64,000 nucleotides of DNA from the NCBI RefSeq assembly GCF_021432065.1, contig NZ_CP090364.1, positions 124,001-188,000 on the forward strand. The letters are read 5' to 3'. A program made the position numbers and the translations under genes. This DNA is from Photobacterium sp. TLY01. GTDB taxonomy: Bacteria; Pseudomonadota; Gammaproteobacteria; Enterobacterales; Vibrionaceae. The notes below the pieces were generated by a model. It saw only the letters and a program-made list of their open reading frames with translations, searched no databases and was not told where the DNA came from. This document shows positions 37,313 through 46,785 of this stretch, in pieces (within the stretch, counting starts at the first letter, position 1; every line of letters begins with the position of its first letter).

Positions 37313-39892
37313 ATGAACAGCCAATACAGAAAAACCCTGCCGGGCAGCCACATTTGCTATTTCGATGCCCGGGAAGCGGTGAATGACATCTCGCCGGGTG
37401 CTTATGACACCCTGCCTTACACCTCCCGTGTTCTGGCCGAAAACCTGGTTCGCCGCTGCGAACCGGAAGCGCTGACTGATTCTCTGAAGCAGCTGATTGA
37501 ACGCAAACGCGATCTGGATTTTCCATGGTATCCGGCGCGCGTTGTCTGTCACGACATTCTGGGGCAAACGGCACTGGTCGATCTGGCCGGTTTACGGGAT
37601 GCGATTGCTGAACAGGGGGGCGATCCGGCGAAAGTGAACCCAGTGGTGGAAACGCAACTGATTGTGGATCACTCGCTGGCGGTCGAGCATGGCGGCTTTG
37701 AACCGGATGCGTTTGAGAAAAACCGGGCGATTGAAGATCGCCGCAACGAAGACCGCTTTCACTTCATTGAATGGTGTAAAACGGCATTCAAAAACGTCAG
37801 TGTGATCCCGGCCGGTAACGGCATCATGCATCAGATCAACCTGGAGAAAATGTCTCCTGTGGTGCAACTGAAAGATGGCGTTGCCTATCCGGATACTTGT
37901 GTCGGGACAGACAGCCACACACCACATGTCGATGCACTGGGCGTGATCGCCATCGGTGTGGGCGGCCTGGAAGCGGAAACTGTGATGCTGGGACGTCCGT
38001 CGATGATGCGCCTGCCGGATATTGTCGGGGTCAGGCTGACTGGAGAGCGGAAACCGGGGATTACCGCGACGGATATTGTGCTGGCCATGACAGAATTTTT
38101 GCGCAGCGAACGCGTCGTTTCTGCTTACCTCGAATTCTTCGGCGAAGGGGCGAAAGCGCTCACCATCGGTGACCGCGCGACGATTTCCAATATGACCCCC
38201 GAATACGGTGCCAGTGCCGGGATGTTCTACATCGATGAGCAGACCATCAACTACCTGAAACTGACCGGCCGTGAACCGGAACAAGTGGCACTGGTTGAGC
38301 AGTATGCGAAACAGACCGGATTGTGGGCGGATGCCCTGGATACGGCGCTATATGAACGAGTCCTGGAATTTGATCTGTCGTCGGTCGAGCGCAACTTAGC
38401 CGGTCCGTCCAATCCGCATCGCCGTTTGCCAACGGCCCAACTGGCGCAGCGTGGTATTGCCGCGCCCTGGGAAGAAAAAGAAGGTGAGTTGCCGGATGGC
38501 GCGGTGATTATTGCTGCGATAACCTCGTGTACCAACACCAGCAATCCGCGCAATGTGGTGGCTGCGGGCCTGCTGGCGAAAAAAGCCAATCAACTGGGCT
38601 TAGTGCGCCAGCCCTGGGTTAAAACCTCTTTTGCGCCAGGCTCGAAAGTGGCCAAGCTGTACCTGCAAGAAGCCAACCTGCTCTCTGAACTGGAACAGCT
38701 GGGCTTTGGGATTGTGGGGTATGCCTGTACCACCTGTAACGGCATGAGTGGCGCGCTCGATCCTCAAATCCAGCAGGAAATCATCGACCGCGATCTGTAT
38801 GCCACTGCGGTGCTGTCCGGTAACCGTAACTTCGATGGCCGTATTCACCCTTATGCCAAGCAGGCCTTCCTGGCGTCCCCCCCGCTGGTGGTGGCTTATG
38901 CCTTGGCCGGCACGGTGCGCTTTGATATCGAGCGGGACGCACTGGGCACGGATGCCAGCGGTCAGCCCATTTATCTTCACGATATCTGGCCGAGCGATGA
39001 AGAAATCGACAGGGTCGTCAATCAGTCCGTCAAACCTGAACAGTTTCATCAGGTTTACATTCAGATGTTCAAACCGGACGATGCCGAGCAACCCAGTCAC
39101 CCGCTGTATGACTGGCGTCCGATGAGTACTTATATCCGCCGTCCGCCCTATTGGGAAGGGGCACTTGCCGGTGAGCGAACGCTCAGAGGCATGCGCCCGC
39201 TGGCGATTGTGGGCGATAATATCACCACAGATCACCTGTCGCCCTCCAATGCGATTCTGGCCAGCAGTGCGGCGGGTGAATATCTGACCCAAATGGGTGT
39301 GCCGGAGGAAGACTTTAACTCGTACGCAACGCACCGGGGGGATCACCTGACCGCACAACGAGCGACTTTCGCCAACCCGAAACTGTTTAATGAGATGGTT
39401 CAAGAGAATGGTGAACTGGTGCAGGGCTCTCTGGCGCGTCTTGAACCGGAAGGGACAGTCACCCGGATGTGGGAAGCGATAGAAACCTATATGGCCCGTA
39501 AGCAGCCGCTGATCATTGTTGCCGGTGCCGATTACGGCCAGGGATCTTCCCGCGACTGGGCAGCGAAAGGTGTGCGTTTAGCCGGGGTCGAAGTGATTGT
39601 TGCCGAAGGTTTTGAGCGCATTCACCGCACCAACCTGGTGGGCATGGGCGTGCTGCCCCTGCAGTTCAAAGCGGGCGTCAGCCGGCTCACCCTGGGGCTG
39701 GATGGGACTGAGCTGTATGATGTGGTCGGTGACATCCAACCGGGGGCTGATCTGGCGCTGGTGATTACGCGTCGAAACGGTGAAACACTGGATGTGGCGG
39801 TGACCTGTCGGTTAGATACGGCCGATGAAGTGCATGTCTACCAGGCGGGCGGTGTGCTGCAGCGTTTCGCGCAAGATTTTCTGGCCAATTAA
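37313..39892 (+). CDS. acnD: Fe/S-dependent 2-methylcitrate dehydratase AcnD
   Basis: Aconitase-family enzyme that dehydrates 2-methylcitrate; it needs PrpF to isomerise the product. The 859-residue protein has the 4Fe-4S ligands in TSCTNTSNP and ACTTCNGMSG, the substrate region GTDSHTPHVDALGVIAIGVGG, and the C-terminal swivel domain GADYGQGSSRDWAAKG. The ATG at 37313 with GGGA upstream is chosen over a TTG at 37301. The acnD/prpF pair replaces the PrpD-type dehydratase of E. coli. Confidence 0.94.
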   Translation: MNSQYRKTLPGSHICYFDAREAVNDISPGAYDTLPYTSRVLAENLVRRCEPEALTDSLKQLIERKRDLDFPWYPARVVCHDILGQTALVDLAGLRDAIAEQGGDPAKVNPVVETQLIVDHSLAVEHGGFEPDAFEKNRAIEDRRNEDRFHFIEWCKTAFKNVSVIPAGNGIMHQINLEKMSPVVQLKDGVAYPDTCVGTDSHTPHVDALGVIAIGVGGLEAETVMLGRPSMMRLPDIVGVRLTGERKPGITATDIVLAMTEFLRSERVVSAYLEFFGEGAKALTIGDRATISNMTPEYGASAGMFYIDEQTINYLKLTGREPEQVALVEQYAKQTGLWADALDTALYERVLEFDLSSVERNLAGPSNPHRRLPTAQLAQRGIAAPWEEKEGELPDGAVIIAAITSCTNTSNPRNVVAAGLLAKKANQLGLVRQPWVKTSFAPGSKVAKLYLQEANLLSELEQLGFGIVGYACTTCNGMSGALDPQIQQEIIDRDLYATAVLSGNRNFDGRIHPYAKQAFLASPPLVVAYALAGTVRFDIERDALGTDASGQPIYLHDIWPSDEEIDRVVNQSVKPEQFHQVYIQMFKPDDAEQPSHPLYDWRPMSTYIRRPPYWEGALAGERTLRGMRPLAIVGDNITTDHLSPSNAILASSAAGEYLTQMGVPEEDFNSYATHRGDHLTAQRATFANPKLFNEMVQENGELVQGSLARLEPEGTVTRMWEAIETYMARKQPLIIVAGADYGQGSSRDWAAKGVRLAGVEVIVAEGFERIHRTNLVGMGVLPLQFKAGVSRLTLGLDGTELYDVVGDIQPGADLALVITRRNGETLDVAVTCRLDTADEVHVYQAGGVLQRFAQDFLAN

Positions 39893-39910
39893 GGTAAGGG
39901 AGCAAGGACA

Positions 39911-41107
39911 ATGAGTGATGTGAGTTCCCCGTCCCAGTGCAGAGTGCCGGCCACTTATATGCGGGGCGGTACCAGCAAAGGGGTCTTTTTCCGTTTACAG
40001 GATCTGCCGCCTGCCGCGCAGATCCCGGGTGAAGCCCGGGACAGCCTGCTGATGCGCGTGATTGGTAGTCCGGATCCGTACGGGAAGCAAATCGATGGTA
40101 TGGGGGGGGCGACCTCCAGCACCAGTAAGACGGTCATCGTTTCGAAAAGTGAGCAACCGGATCACGATGTGGATTACCTTTTTGGTCAGGTCTCGATTGA
40201 TAAACCCATGGTCGACTGGAGTGGCAACTGTGGCAATCTTTCCGCTGCAGTCGGGCCGTTTGCGATTCACGCCGGGCTGATCGCACCGGAACGTATCCCG
40301 CAAAACGGCATCGTGGCGGTGCGTGTCTGGCAGGTGAATATCCAAAAAACCATCGTGGTGCATGTGCCTGTGGTCAATGGCCTGGTACAGGAAACCGGTG
40401 AATTTGAACTGGATGGGGTGACCTTTCCGGCGGCTGAAATTCAGGTCGATTTTATGGATCCGGCCGACGGGGAAGGCTCGATGTTCCCAACAGGCAATCT
40501 GGTTGACGATCTCGATGTCCCGGGCGTTGGGACGTTTAACGCCACACTGATCAATGCCGGCATTCCGACGATTTTTGTCGATGCCGCCTCGATTGGCTAT
40601 CAGGGCACCGAACTGCAGGATGACATTAACAATGACAGCAAGGCCCTGGCAATGTTCGAGACCATTCGTGCCCACGGCGCGCTGAAGATGGGGCTGATTG
40701 AGCACTTGGATGAGGCGAAAACGCGTCAGCATACGCCTAAAATCGCCTTTGTTGCCAAGCCGCAAACCTATCTGGCCTCCAGTGGCACAACCGTCAGTGC
40801 TGCGCAGACCGATCTCCTGGTGCGCGCCTTGTCGATGGGCAAGTTACATCATGCCATGATGGGCACCGCTGCCGTCGCCATCGCTGCAGCTGCCTGTGTG
40901 CCGGGTACGCTGGTGAACCTTGCAGCAGGCGGTGGCAATCAAACCTCGGTGACGTTTGGCCATCCTTCCGGGACGCTTAAAGTCGGCGCCAGCACGGCTC
41001 TGGCCCAGCAATCCTGGAAGGTCGAAAAAGTGGTCATGAGCCGCAGTGCCCGGATACTGATGGAAGGCTGGGTACGGGTGCCTGCTGAGACTATTGCATC
41101 AGGGTGA
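39911..41107 (+). CDS. prpF: 2-methylaconitate cis-trans isomerase PrpF
   Basis: Isomerises 2-methylaconitate so that aconitase can hydrate it to 2-methylisocitrate. The 398-residue protein has the two-lobed fold with VPATYMRGGTSKGVFFRLQD, IDGMGGATSSTSKT and the GNCGNLSAAVGPFAIHAGLI motif bearing the active-site cysteine. It follows acnD by 18 bases and ends the operon. Confidence 0.95.
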   Translation: MSDVSSPSQCRVPATYMRGGTSKGVFFRLQDLPPAAQIPGEARDSLLMRVIGSPDPYGKQIDGMGGATSSTSKTVIVSKSEQPDHDVDYLFGQVSIDKPMVDWSGNCGNLSAAVGPFAIHAGLIAPERIPQNGIVAVRVWQVNIQKTIVVHVPVVNGLVQETGEFELDGVTFPAAEIQVDFMDPADGEGSMFPTGNLVDDLDVPGVGTFNATLINAGIPTIFVDAASIGYQGTELQDDINNDSKALAMFETIRAHGALKMGLIEHLDEAKTRQHTPKIAFVAKPQTYLASSGTTVSAAQTDLLVRALSMGKLHHAMMGTAAVAIAAAACVPGTLVNLAAGGGNQTSVTFGHPSGTLKVGASTALAQQSWKVEKVVMSRSARILMEGWVRVPAETIASG

Positions 41108-41161
41108 CGCAACTTTGCTTGTTTACCCAGTCTCTTGCATGCTGGCGGATCAAAAGATCGG

Positions 41162-41197
41162 ACAATGGCAGGCTCTGGGCATCAGGCCTGCCATTGT
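41162..41197. terminator. Hairpin between convergent prpF and the binding-protein gene
   Basis: A perfect 12-bp stem ACAATGGCAGGC / GCCTGCCATTGT with a 12-base loop. No T tract follows on either strand, so it may act with Rho or as an mRNA-stabilising hairpin. Confidence 0.5.
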
Positions 41198-41209
41198 TGA
41201 TGCGGAATG

Positions 41210-42292
41210 CTACAGCTGAGTAACAAAGGTGCCCTCAGGCGTGACGGGAAGGTAGTTGCGGTAGAAATCCAGATAAGCCTGCTCGGGGTTCAGATCGCTG
41301 AACAGTTCCGGATACAGGGCTTTGGCATAAAACTGGATCATCGCACCATCCATAATCGTTCGGCATGCCCCGTGGTAGGCGGCGTAAACACGATTGTTGC
41401 GCACGGCGGAAATGGACGTCCAACCCAGGCGGTTCTTAAAGCCGGCTAAACGCTGCCTGGCGAGCGCTTCTGGTACGCCTTGTCCCATCAGCATGGCGTC
41501 ATCAACACTGCCTGATTCATACCCTGTCATGACGATGACGTCTGGGTTCGCGGCAATGATCTGCTCCGGATTCAGTTTGCCCCACCACTCCACATAAGGC
41601 GCGGAAATGTTGTCTCCGCCGGCCATGGTGGCAATGGCACCCCACATGTTTTTACCGAATGTGTAGCCAACTTCATTGATACCCGCCGCGCCGTATTCGG
41701 TATAGACTTTGGGTTTTGCCAGCTTGGCCGAGGCTAAGCGTTCATTGATCAGTTCGATATTCCGGCGGTATTCACCGGCAATTTTTTCGGCTCTTTCTTT
41801 CTGACCGGTAATCACGCCGATCAGTTGGGTGCTTTGGATGTGGCGCTCCAGTGTCTGGGCGTTGTAATCGACCACTATCACCGGGATGCCTGCGCTTTCA
41901 ATGCGCGCTATTTCTGCGCCTAATGCTTTATATTGCCAGTCTGCCAGCATCAGTAAGTCCGGCTGAAGGCTAATGACTTTTTCAACGGAAAACGTGTTGG
42001 TATCAACGCGGCCAATGCCGGGAATATCCTCAAGCGAAGGGCGGTGTTTAACGTACAGTTCCCAGTTTGCTGAACGTGCCTGCCAGATATATTTCGACAT
42101 GCCGACAACATGGTCATAGGCCGCTTCTGTGCCGATCGCCATGTAATCTTCCGGATAAAACCCGACAATGGCTCTTTTGGCCGGCGCGTCAAAGGTAACT
42201 TCTCTACCCAGGACATCCGTGACTGTGGTGACTTCTGCAAACGTTGCCGCACTGAACATCAGTGCAGCAATACTGAGTAACTTTTGATACAT
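41210..42292 (-). CDS. Periplasmic binding protein of a metal-chelate ABC transporter
   Basis: A class III (FecB/BtuF-type) substrate-binding protein of 360 residues with a signal peptide ending near ATFAEV. It has TDVLGREVTFDAPAKRAIVG at the start, the VEKVISLQPDLLMLADWQYK and IESAGIPVIVVDYNAQT segments and LNPEQIIAANPDVIVMTGYE. The substrate could be a ferric siderophore, heme or cobalamin; sequence alone does not decide. It is divergent from its permease and ATPase genes, which is less usual. The ATG at 42292 is preferred over an adjacent TTG. Confidence 0.85.
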   Translation of the reverse strand: MYQKLLSIAALMFSAATFAEVTTVTDVLGREVTFDAPAKRAIVGFYPEDYMAIGTEAAYDHVVGMSKYIWQARSANWELYVKHRPSLEDIPGIGRVDTNTFSVEKVISLQPDLLMLADWQYKALGAEIARIESAGIPVIVVDYNAQTLERHIQSTQLIGVITGQKERAEKIAGEYRRNIELINERLASAKLAKPKVYTEYGAAGINEVGYTFGKNMWGAIATMAGGDNISAPYVEWWGKLNPEQIIAANPDVIVMTGYESGSVDDAMLMGQGVPEALARQRLAGFKNRLGWTSISAVRNNRVYAAYHGACRTIMDGAMIQFYAKALYPELFSDLNPEQAYLDFYRNYLPVTPEGTFVTQL

Positions 42293-42382
42293 CAATGAGA
42301 ACCCTGCTTTTTATGATCGATACCGGCCGGCATAGCCAGGTGCTTACTTAGCCAGCAATCATAATTCCATCAATAACACTTA

Positions 42383-42402
42383 TGCAAACTATTATCATTT
42401 CT
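42383..42402. promoter_or_regulatory. Possible Fur box
   Basis: GCAAACTATTATCATTTCTG lies in the divergent region between the binding protein and permease genes and partly matches the Fur consensus GATAATGATTATCATTATC (clearest over TTATCATT). A second AATCATAATTCC-like patch is about 25 bases upstream. Iron control is plausible but not certain. Confidence 0.4.
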
Positions 42403-42503
42403 GGTAATGTGCGTACGGAATATAACCTGGCCGTCAGCCAGAGCATTGTGTGGCGGCTGGTCGCTATTGTTAACCAATCAAACACATCATCGGGTAATGT
42501 CAG

Positions 42504-43556
42504 ATGCAATCTGCAGCAGTATTACAAGCCATTGAGACACAAAGAAAAAATGAATGCCGGCGCATGGTTGTGCTGATCATGTTCTGTCTGGTTTTGATGG
42601 CATCTTTTGTGCTGGATATTATGAGTGGCCCGTCCATGCTGGATGCCACCCGAGTATTGCACGCACTCTTTCAGTTTGTCGGCTTGCCTTTTCAGGTCGA
42701 CAGCTCGACACAAATCATTGTCACTGATTTACGACTACCGATTGCATTGATGGCGATTGTGGTCGGCGGGGCTTTGGGGGTCGGCGGAGCTGAGATGCAG
42801 ACTCTGCTCAACAACAATATGGCCAGTCCGTATACGTTGGGCATGGCGGCGGCAGCGGGATTTGGCGCGGCAATCACGCTTTACTTCGGCTCTTTAGGCA
42901 TAAAGAGCTACTATGCCGTGCCGATTGGGGCGTTCATCTGCTGCATGCTGTCGGCCTGTTTCCTGTTCGCACTGGCCTCTATGCGACATATCAGTTCAGG
43001 CCAGCTCATCTTGGCGGGCATCGCTTTACTGTTTCTTTTCCAGTCACTTCTGTCACTCGTGCAGTTTGTTTCGTCACCTGAACTCAGTCAGCAAATCCTG
43101 TTCTGGCTCTTTGGCAGCTTGTCAAAAGCGACCTGGGGTAACCTGATGATTACGGCGGCTGTGGTGATCTCGGGATTTTTCTTTTTGATGAAAGATTCCT
43201 GGAAGCTGACGGCGTTACGTTTAGGCGAGGAGCGTGCGAAAAGCGTCGGGGTGAATGTGAAGCAGCTGCGGCTGAAAACACTGTTTATTGTCGCTCTGAT
43301 GACGGCAACCATCACCAGTTTTGTCGGAATTATCGGGTTTGTGGGGATTGTTGCGCCCAACATTGCCAAAATTCTGGTGGGTGAAGATCAGCGATTTTTT
43401 TTACCGCTCTCGTTTTTGATTGGCGCCTTTCTGCTATCTACGGCTTCGGTGCTGTCTAAAGTGATTGTGCCGGGCGCTTTGTTTCCTATCGGCATCGTGA
43501 CCGCCATTATTGGGGTGCCGTTTTTCTTCTGGCTCATTATCGCGAAGCGGAGTTAA
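42504..43556 (+). CDS. FecCD-family permease of the metal-chelate ABC transporter
   Basis: Inner-membrane permease of 350 residues with about ten helices, of the BtuC/FecCD family. Diagnostic stretches are LRLPIALMAIVVGGALGVGG, LLNNNMASPYTLGMAAAAGFGA and IGFVGIVAPNIAKILVGEDQ. The ATPase gene starts 3 bases after its stop. The start at 42504 has only a weak ribosome-binding site; another ATG (MVVLIMFCLV) 60 bases downstream could serve. Confidence 0.88.
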   Translation: MQSAAVLQAIETQRKNECRRMVVLIMFCLVLMASFVLDIMSGPSMLDATRVLHALFQFVGLPFQVDSSTQIIVTDLRLPIALMAIVVGGALGVGGAEMQTLLNNNMASPYTLGMAAAAGFGAAITLYFGSLGIKSYYAVPIGAFICCMLSACFLFALASMRHISSGQLILAGIALLFLFQSLLSLVQFVSSPELSQQILFWLFGSLSKATWGNLMITAAVVISGFFFLMKDSWKLTALRLGEERAKSVGVNVKQLRLKTLFIVALMTATITSFVGIIGFVGIVAPNIAKILVGEDQRFFLPLSFLIGAFLLSTASVLSKVIVPGALFPIGIVTAIIGVPFFFWLIIAKRS

Positions 43557-43559
43557 TTC

Positions 43560-44336
43560 ATGTTGACTGTCGACAAGGCCAATATTCAGCTTGGCTCACT
43601 GACCTTAGCCCGTGATATGAGCTTCGGCTTAAAGCCGGGGCAGATCACCGCGATTCTCGGGCCGAACGGTACCGGGAAAAGCACGCTGCTCAAGACGTTA
43701 TTCGGTGAGATTAAGTTAGACAGTGGCGAGATTGCTTATTGCGGTCATCGCTTGTCTTATCAATCGTTAGCACAGTGGCGGCATCAATTTGGGTATATGC
43801 CGCAGGATATCAATCTGGATGTCAATTTAACGGTGATTGAAGTGATCCTGTTAGGACGATTGGACGCCCTGAGCCTGCGCGTTGATGATCAGACGCTCAA
43901 TCAGGTACTGCATATTCTCGACAACATCGGGATTGCGCATCTGGCGAACCGCAGCGTGAATACCCTCAGTGGCGGTCAGTGCCAGATGGTGCTGTTTGCA
44001 CAAGCGTTAATGCGTGACCCGGCGATCATGATGCTGGATGAACCTGTCAGTGCGCTGGATCTGCATCATCAGCACGTCTTGCTGGAACATCTGGTCAATC
44101 AGACCCGGGAGAAGCAATGCATTACGCTGATGGTCTTGCATGATCTGAATCTGGCCGCGCAGTATGCCGATAACCTGTTGGTGCTGAAGCAGGGCGATCT
44201 TGTCGCTTGCGGGCATCCCAAACAGATTCTGACATCCGAACTGGTCGAAGAGATTTATAACGTGGAAGCTCAGGTGATCACCGATGACACTGGTGTTCCC
44301 TTTGTGCGTACCCTGCGCTCGAAAAAGGCGGCGTAA
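43560..44336 (+). CDS. ATPase of the metal-chelate ABC transporter
   Basis: A 258-residue FepC/BtuD-type ATPase. Walker A is GPNGTGKSTLLKTLFG, the Q-loop MPQDINLDVNL, signature LSGGQCQMVLFAQAL, Walker B IMMLDEPVSALDL and the H-loop MVLHDLNLAAQYADNL. The signature has QCQM where most have QRQR, a mild oddity. The next gene starts on the base after its stop codon. Confidence 0.9.
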   Translation: MLTVDKANIQLGSLTLARDMSFGLKPGQITAILGPNGTGKSTLLKTLFGEIKLDSGEIAYCGHRLSYQSLAQWRHQFGYMPQDINLDVNLTVIEVILLGRLDALSLRVDDQTLNQVLHILDNIGIAHLANRSVNTLSGGQCQMVLFAQALMRDPAIMMLDEPVSALDLHHQHVLLEHLVNQTREKQCITLMVLHDLNLAAQYADNLLVLKQGDLVACGHPKQILTSELVEEIYNVEAQVITDDTGVPFVRTLRSKKAA

Positions 44337-45590
44337 GTGAGATTGCACCATATCACCCATGACTGGCACTTGCTGTCAGCCGCCGGTCGCGTTCTGGTGT
44401 TTAACAGTTTCAGCTTTAATCTCGGCTTTTATATGTTGCTGCCGTATCTGGCTGAGCATTTGCAGAATCTGGGCTTTGACGGCTGGTATATAGGACTGAT
44501 CATCGGCCTGCGTGTCCTCAGTCAGCAAGGTCTGTTTCTGGTTGGCGGCACGCTGGGCGACCGGTTTGGCTACAAACGGATGATCCTCTGGGGCTGCGCC
44601 GTCCGCATTGTGGGCTTCTTTCTGCTGGGCGTCAGTGACAGTTTCAGCGTGATTCTCCTGGGCGCTTTCTGTACCGGATTTGCCGGCGCGCTGTTTACCC
44701 CGAGCAGTCAGGCGTATCTGTCGTCCGAGTATCCTGAGCCGAGCGAGCGCCAGCGCGTTTTTGCGTTGCAGAATCTGGCAAAGGAAGCCGGGATGCTGAT
44801 TGGTCCATTGATTGGCCTGACCCTGTTTAATGTCAGTTTCAGCTGGGTCGGCTTGTCTGCGGCTTGCGTGTTTTGTCTTTTGTTTGTGCTTCAGTGGCAT
44901 TATCTGCCCAAAGATAGCCATCCTCCAAGCAGCACAGCGCAGCAGGGTTTTCTGCACGACTGGTGGTTGATGCTGAAACATAAAGCCTTTATGAACTTCG
45001 TTCTGGCCGCCAGCGTCTATCAGATTCTGTTTCACCAGCTTTACCTTGCTATACCTCATCAGGCTAAGGTGCAAACCGGCACACCTTCTGTCATCACCTG
45101 GGTATTTATGGTGTCGTCCTTCATGGGTGTGCTGTTGCAACTGCCTGTCAGTCGCTGGGTGGATGAAACGCTCGGTGTTGCCAAAGGCATGGGGATTGGG
45201 ATGGCGCTGATGGGCAGTGCCTTTCTGTTCCTGAATCTGCACTTTGAACCCTGGCTGCCATTGCCGTTTGTACTGTGTGCCATGCTGCTGAGTGCCGGCT
45301 CCATGATGGTGTACCCGCTGATAGGTGCTTATGTACCGCGTTTTGCCGAACCGGCGAAACTGGCGAGTTATTACGGCCTGCATGCCTGTATCGGTGGATT
45401 CTTTGCGTTTGCTGGCAACTGGGGCGCGGGCTGGCTGCTGGACTTACCGGATTTTCACTCTGGCTGGCTGTGGCTGACATTCGCGGTACTCGGCTCTCTC
45501 TCCGGGATTGGCTTGTTTGTGCAGGTCAGTCAGCAGGAGAGAAGCGAACAGCAACCGCTTGGTGTCTCAAACGACTCAATCGCAGATTGA
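44337..45590 (+). CDS. MFS transporter linked to the chelate uptake operon
   Basis: A 417-residue major facilitator protein with 12 helices, of the MdtH/EntS-like drug or siderophore exporter type. The family A motif is visible as GGTLGDRFGYKRMILWGC. It starts with GTG immediately after the ATPase stop, so it is translationally coupled to the uptake system. By position it could export or recycle a siderophore, or take part in its uptake after periplasmic release; substrate unknown. Confidence 0.82.
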   Translation: MRLHHITHDWHLLSAAGRVLVFNSFSFNLGFYMLLPYLAEHLQNLGFDGWYIGLIIGLRVLSQQGLFLVGGTLGDRFGYKRMILWGCAVRIVGFFLLGVSDSFSVILLGAFCTGFAGALFTPSSQAYLSSEYPEPSERQRVFALQNLAKEAGMLIGPLIGLTLFNVSFSWVGLSAACVFCLLFVLQWHYLPKDSHPPSSTAQQGFLHDWWLMLKHKAFMNFVLAASVYQILFHQLYLAIPHQAKVQTGTPSVITWVFMVSSFMGVLLQLPVSRWVDETLGVAKGMGIGMALMGSAFLFLNLHFEPWLPLPFVLCAMLLSAGSMMVYPLIGAYVPRFAEPAKLASYYGLHACIGGFFAFAGNWGAGWLLDLPDFHSGWLWLTFAVLGSLSGIGLFVQVSQQERSEQQPLGVSNDSIAD

Positions 45591-45674
45591 ACATAGCTAT
45601 GGCACTAAAACGGAAAGTGAGGCCGTGCCGTTGGTTGAAGCACAGGAAAAATGCTGAAAGCCACTGAAAACAAC

Positions 45675-45696
45675 AAGCCCCTGAAAGCAGGGGCTT
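45675..45696 (-). terminator. Terminator of yicC
   Basis: Stem AAGCCCCTG-AAAG-CAGGGGCTT. On the leftward strand it is followed by GTTGTTTTC, so it mainly ends yicC; it may also end the MFS transcript. Confidence 0.75.
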
Positions 45697-45732
45697 GGTC
45701 AGAATAAGTCGGCTGAAGTCACTCAGGAATTC

Positions 45733-46596
45733 TTATTCGATGTTCTGGATCTGCTCGCGCATCTGCTCAATCAGCACTTTGAGTTCAACCGCGGCGGCGG
45801 TGATCTCTGTGTTGATGGATTTAGACGCCAGAGTGTTCGATTCGCGGTTGAACTCCTGCATCATGAAGTCCAGGCGTCGGCCACAGGCGCCGCCTTTTTT
45901 CAGGATCTTGTGGGTTTCTTTGACGTGAGAATCCAGGCGGTCAAGCTCTTCGGCGACATCGCTCTTCTGCGCCAGCAGGATCAGTTCCTGTTCAATGCGG
46001 TTGGCATCCAGCTCAACTTTGGCTTCTTCCAGGCGATTGAGAATGCGATCGCGTTGCCACTGCATCACTTCAGGCATCAGCGCGCGCACTTTGCCGGCTT
46101 CTTCTGAAATCGCGGCCAGGCGCTGGTCAATCAGATCTTTCATATTGGCACCTTCGCTGGCACGCGCTGCCAGGAAGTCGTCCACTGCACCGTCAAACGC
46201 CGTCAGCAGCTCTTGGTTGATGGTGTCCATGTCCTGCTCAGGCGTTTCCATCACGCCGGGCCAGTTCAGCACCTGAAACGGGCCGATATTGCCTTCACCT
46301 GCCGCTTCTTTGACCCAGCTTGCTGCCTTGATGACCTGCTTGGCCAGTTGCTCGTTGATGCGCAGTTCGCTGCTGGAAGCCGGGTTGGCTTCAAAGCGCA
46401 GGCTGCACTCCACTTTGCCCCGGGCCAGACGCTGACGGAAGCGCTCGCGCAGGACAGGTTCCAGGCTGCGGAACTGTTCTGGCAAACGCAGATAAGTTTC
46501 CAGGTATCGTTGGTTTACCGAGCGGATTTCCCAAACGGCACTGCCCCAGTCGCCTTTTACTTCGCGACGGGCATAGGCGGTCATACTGTGAATCAT
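45733..46596 (-). CDS. yicC: YicC family endoribonuclease
   Basis: A 287-residue protein nearly colinear with E. coli YicC, reported as an endoribonuclease affecting small RNA stability. Key stretches are MIHSMTAYARREVKGDWGSA, SVNQRYLETYLRLPEQFRSL, the DUF1732 C-terminal part LDRLDSHVKETHKILKKGG and RRLDFMMQEFNRESNTLASK. The frame is open upstream to 46692, but the ATG at 46596 gives the exact family start. It is divergent from rph, as in E. coli. Confidence 0.95.
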   Translation of the reverse strand: MIHSMTAYARREVKGDWGSAVWEIRSVNQRYLETYLRLPEQFRSLEPVLRERFRQRLARGKVECSLRFEANPASSSELRINEQLAKQVIKAASWVKEAAGEGNIGPFQVLNWPGVMETPEQDMDTINQELLTAFDGAVDDFLAARASEGANMKDLIDQRLAAISEEAGKVRALMPEVMQWQRDRILNRLEEAKVELDANRIEQELILLAQKSDVAEELDRLDSHVKETHKILKKGGACGRRLDFMMQEFNRESNTLASKSINTEITAAAVELKVLIEQMREQIQNIE

Positions 46597-46785
46597 TGGC
46601 TGTCGGCCCTTAAGAAATGATGGCTTGATTATACGCGCCGGTGCGAATAATGGAAATCTCTCCTCGGCCGGCGGATGCGGACAGGCGTGCACTGCGACGC
46701 AGATCTGGCTATAATCGCCGGTTAATGTCTGCTGACCGTGGTTCGGTCAGCGCTCAGTACCCAATTTCAGCCAAGGTGAAACCCG

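Noticed and set aside
37592..38284. Long frame antisense to acnD (and others antisense to tex, recG and ctaA)
   Set aside because: Lies wholly inside a well-supported gene; composition is typical of an antisense shadow.
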